Source of the DNA: Campylobacteraceae bacterium
Lineage (GTDB): Bacteria; Campylobacterota; Campylobacteria; Campylobacterales; Sulfurovaceae
Reading direction: 5' to 3'
NCBI GenBank assembly: GCA_027083075.1
Contig: JALWQQ010000262.1
Span: 1,566-11,024, forward strand
DNA length: 9,459 nt
In this document: positions 6,999 to 9,459 of the stretch, one piece after another
Position numbering within the stretch: position 1 is the first letter of the stretch
Layout: each line of letters starts with the position of its first letter
Notes under the pieces: generated by a model
Seen by the model: the letters and a program-made list of their open reading frames with translations, nothing else
Database searches by the model: none
Told to the model about the DNA's origin: nothing
Made by a program: the position numbers and the translations under genes

Positions 6999-7004
6999 AA
7001 GGAG
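6999..7004 (+). promoter_or_regulatory. Ribosome binding site (AAGGAG) of the large lipoprotein
   Basis: AAGGAG within AAAAAGGAG, 5 nt before the ATG at 7010. It secures a start whose protein begins with a typical lipoprotein signal peptide. Confidence 0.8.
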
Positions 7005-7009
7005 ACTCA

Positions 7010-9459
7010 ATGAGACGTGCAAACAGATACGTATTACTCGTGGTGGCGTTAATCGCCCTAGGCGGCTGTGGTGGCAGTAGTGAAGATAACTCTAAAAATA
7101 CGCCAACTAAACCAGAGGCTAGTGGAATTCCTGCTAAAGATTTTGATGTTGTGGCGTGCAGTGACCCTAGTGATAGCGGTTGTGCGGAAGCTAGAGCATT
7201 CGATTTAAAAAAGCAAAATGTAGCTGTGCTTAACCCTCCAAAAGATATTGGAGTAGGGGAGTATGTCTATTTTGATGGTAAGCGATTTGGTGTTGTGCCA
7301 AAAGAGGAGAAGAGTTTAAGCCCTCTAAACTTTTTAGCTTATGGGTTATTTAAGTATGCTCAAGCTGTTGGCAGCAATTGGTGTGGACCTTGCCGTATGA
7401 TTGCACCAGTTAGCTATAGCGATGCTAAAAAGCAGTTAAAAGAGCTATTTAACCTAACAGGCACAAAAGAGCAAAACGAAGCCCTGCTTTGGCTAATAAA
7501 TAGAAACTTAGAAGCTATTGGCGAGAGTGGAGTAGATGTTAAAGAGGCATACTTTGCAGATATTAAAGCAATGGCTGAAAGCCTAGTAAACCTAACAAAA
7601 AAGGGCGAAGCACCAGATTTGTCGCATCTGCACTTAGTTAAAGATAGCAAAGGTAGAGTGCTTGGAGTTAGTTCCACGCCAGATAGCGATTGTCCGGATT
7701 ATCTTGGCGGATGTTTAGATAGCTGGGGGCTTTTAGATAAAAATAGAGCTTTAAAACTTGGTTACGATATTCACCAAAAATCTGGCAATTTAACTGCATC
7801 GCAACAAGCTTTTGAGAGCCTAACTTGCGAAGCCAACGAAGAGAAGCAGATATTTATGTATGGGGTTGAGGATAACTTTGATTTAAGCAATAGCGAACCG
7901 GTGCATCCGCAGGGGCAGCTTTTGGCAATCTATAATAGTTTACCAATCCAAAGCAATTACGATAATAATACTTCAATGCCATCAACCGGTGCTAATGGGA
8001 ATATTGTCAATTATAATCCTCTAAATTTTGCAGAAACTCTATCTGGCTTACCAACAAATATGACAAAAGGACGTATAGCCATAGGCATAAAGAGACTCGA
8101 AAAATCTACTACTTCAAATTCTTATTTGATGGTTGGAGATATGACTATTTCTGATGGTACTACTATAGATGCTGTTAATCCTACCAACAGTGGCTGGAGC
8201 CATGTGGCTAACTCTAAGACTTACTATCAAGATTTAAGCCAAATCTTTTTTCAAAATTCAGGAAATAGTGCTTTGCAACATATACAAAATGGCAATAGCT
8301 ACTTAGATGCAATAGCGTTTGGATATATCGATATCGACTACATAGCAGTAGCTGCTTGTGTACCTAAGCCAAAACCAACTGGTATACCAATTACAGAAGT
8401 GCCAGTTAAACTAGAGTGTAGTGCCAACAAGGGTGAGCATTTAGTAGAAGTTTGGGGCGGAAATGGTGATGATTTTGCTATGCCTGTAGATACTACCAAT
8501 CCACCAGCTGTATTTGCTAATGCAATTAAGTACGATGAAAACATTACAAAACTAGGTACATTTGCCGATAGAATAACTCTGCCAAACCAAACTATTACTA
8601 AAATGGTAGTTACTGTAAATACAAGAGCGGGGGCTAATGGGTATCAAAACGATAAACTTTTATTAGGCGATGTTACAAGCTCTAGCGGTATTTTACACGA
8701 CCCAAATGACCCATTGGCTATTGCAACACTAAATGGTGGCAAGGCTCATCAAATATATGGTTATACCTTGTTAACAGCAGGTAGTGGTAATTTGGTTAGC
8801 TTGGCAAACGCTAATCACTATTTAGATGTAGTAGCATATGATCAAACAGAGGTAGATAGCGTTAGGGTATCTATGTGTGTAGTAGATAAAAAAGAGGGTG
8901 ATATTGCTATCGAAAAAAAGGCGGGAAGACACTTTAAAAAGGGCAATATCAATTATGTTTATTTCAACATCGACTTTAATGGCACTTTACCACTTGGTGA
9001 AACGCTTTTGATCAACGAACACATTGCCGCGGGTGCAACGCTTGAAATCCTTAATCTTCCTCAAGGGTGGAGCTGCATCCCATCAAATACACCGATTACG
9101 GGCGCCACTACGCTTACATGTCAGATTACGGCTACCGGTGGTGATCTAAATCCGATACCCACTATCAATCTTTTGATGTCAACCGAAGAGAATAATTTAA
9201 CCAATTGTGCCGACATCGATAAAGAGAGTCAAAATGTAAACTACAATAACAACCCCGATAACGATAACGCTTGTGATACTGCAACATTCCCGACACCTCC
9301 CGCTAACGACCCGAAGGCGTGCTCTGAGCGCCATATCGTCTATCTGGATAATCCCAATGTATGGACAGATGTTGATACAGGAAATGCGCCGACGGTGAAC
9401 AATCCCATTCCCAATACATGGGATAACAGCTACACATGGTTTGAGTTTGCGCAAAACCC
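7010..9459 (+). CDS. Large multidomain lipoprotein with thioredoxin-like CGPC motif, duplicated domain and DUF11-like module (3' end outside window)
   Basis: The frame is open from ATG 7010 to the window edge: 816 codons and no stop. The first residues, MRRANRYVLLVVALIALGGC, form a lipoprotein signal peptide with lipobox LGGC (Cys20). A Ser/Lys/Thr-rich linker follows. Residues 124-133 read WCGPCRMIAP, identical to a thioredoxin active site, but the flanks do not look like a thioredoxin fold. Residues 271-451 and 468-625 are two diverged copies of one domain, each opening with LxC and closing with a cysteine. Residues 631-760 resemble a DUF11-type surface repeat (DIAIEKK start, GWSC, TLTCQIT, NCADID and a Asn/Asp-rich NNNPDNDNAC end). 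A further domain begins near 768 (CSERHIVYLDNP). It is probably anchored on the cell surface, possibly in adhesion or envelope structure; the actual role is unknown. The part from about 7085 to 8890 is AT-rich with foreign-looking codon use. Confidence 0.85.
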   Translation, partial: MRRANRYVLLVVALIALGGCGGSSEDNSKNTPTKPEASGIPAKDFDVVACSDPSDSGCAEARAFDLKKQNVAVLNPPKDIGVGEYVYFDGKRFGVVPKEEKSLSPLNFLAYGLFKYAQAVGSNWCGPCRMIAPVSYSDAKKQLKELFNLTGTKEQNEALLWLINRNLEAIGESGVDVKEAYFADIKAMAESLVNLTKKGEAPDLSHLHLVKDSKGRVLGVSSTPDSDCPDYLGGCLDSWGLLDKNRALKLGYDIHQKSGNLTASQQAFESLTCEANEEKQIFMYGVEDNFDLSNSEPVHPQGQLLAIYNSLPIQSNYDNNTSMPSTGANGNIVNYNPLNFAETLSGLPTNMTKGRIAIGIKRLEKSTTSNSYLMVGDMTISDGTTIDAVNPTNSGWSHVANSKTYYQDLSQIFFQNSGNSALQHIQNGNSYLDAIAFGYIDIDYIAVAACVPKPKPTGIPITEVPVKLECSANKGEHLVEVWGGNGDDFAMPVDTTNPPAVFANAIKYDENITKLGTFADRITLPNQTITKMVVTVNTRAGANGYQNDKLLLGDVTSSSGILHDPNDPLAIATLNGGKAHQIYGYTLLTAGSGNLVSLANANHYLDVVAYDQTEVDSVRVSMCVVDKKEGDIAIEKKAGRHFKKGNINYVYFNIDFNGTLPLGETLLINEHIAAGATLEILNLPQGWSCIPSNTPITGATTLTCQITATGGDLNPIPTINLLMSTEENNLTNCADIDKESQNVNYNNNPDNDNACDTATFPTPPANDPKACSERHIVYLDNPNVWTDVDTGNAPTVNNPIPNTWDNSYTWFEFAQN
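7820..8362 (+). repeat. Protein-level tandem domain, copy 1
   Basis: Encodes residues 271-451 of the large lipoprotein. Landmarks are LTCEAN at the start, NFAETLSGLP, then GD after a hydrophobic strand (LMVGDMTISDG), and NSYLDAIAFGYIDIDYIAVAAC at the end. It aligns with copy 2 over its length but carries extra loops. Confidence 0.65.
8411..8884 (+). repeat. Protein-level tandem domain, copy 2
   Basis: Encodes residues 468-625. Landmarks matching copy 1 are LECSAN, TFADRITLP, LLLGDVTSSSG and HYLDVVAYDQTEVDSVRVSMC. The two terminal cysteines (C470, C623) match C273 and C450 of copy 1, suggesting a disulfide that closes each module. Confidence 0.65.

Noticed and set aside
7379..7408. Calling the large lipoprotein a thioredoxin
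   Set aside because: Only the active-site decapeptide matches; the flanking strands and the cis-Pro motif are not evident, so no thioredoxin function is assigned.
7414..7677. Minus-strand open frame inside the large lipoprotein gene
   Set aside because: The plus strand is open in one frame from 7010 to the window end, with signal peptide and repeated domains; this frame is incidental.
9197..9454. Minus-strand open frame opposite the DUF11-like region
   Set aside because: It overlaps a plus-strand region with recognisable DUF11-like motifs and has no start signals of its own.
1..9459. tRNA, rRNA, CRISPR array, insertion sequence or integrase
   Set aside because: No clover-leaf sequences, spaced direct repeats, transposase-like proteins or terminal inverted repeats were seen; the AT-rich core of the gene at 7010 has no element ends.

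Overview
The window looks like a piece of a Campylobacterota (Epsilonproteobacteria) chromosome of moderate GC content, closer in composition to Sulfurovum- or Nitratifractor-type genomes than to AT-rich Campylobacter. The reasons are the back-to-back pyrG-recJ pair, an order also found in Helicobacter, and a three-domain NifU of the kind typical of that group. The placement is an inference from memory; no search was run.

Layout: (1) 1-3105, plus strand: the 3' part of pyrG (CTP synthase, cut by the window edge), directly abutted by recJ (GTG start). (2) 5172-3100, minus strand: a tightly coupled two-gene unit encoding a NifS-fold protein and a NifU-type protein; its last gene overlaps the end of recJ by 6 bp, tail to tail. 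(3) 5173-5375: a divergent intergenic region with a near-consensus sigma-54 promoter, a TATAAT element and a strong Shine-Dalgarno, leading into (4) 5376-5801, a 141-residue four-helix membrane protein of unknown function. (5) 6872-5826, minus strand: a lipoprotein of unknown function. (6) 6873-7009: a second divergent intergenic region with a TGACAC-N14-GTGTCA inverted repeat. (7) 7010-9459 and beyond, plus strand: a large multidomain lipoprotein gene, open to the window end (816 codons visible).

The most interesting part is the NifS/NifU-like pair. Both reading frames are intact and well packed, yet the NifS-like protein lacks the PLP lysine, the PLP-stacking histidine, the phosphate-binding motifs and the catalytic cysteine, while the NifU-like protein has lost two of the three scaffold cysteines of its IscU-type domain but keeps the [2Fe-2S] and Nfu cysteines. 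This looks like a co-degenerated pseudo-desulfurase/pseudo-scaffold pair with a retained structural, regulatory or Fe-S-carrier role. The housekeeping Nif pair would have to be elsewhere in the genome.

The second notable item is the large lipoprotein gene. Its signal peptide and its C-terminal DUF11-like part have host-like composition, but about 1.8 kb in between is AT-rich with different codon use (TTA, CTA and ATA are common). That segment holds a perfect thioredoxin-type WCGPCRMIAP motif and two diverged copies of one cysteine-bounded domain. The gene appears to be a recombinational mosaic.
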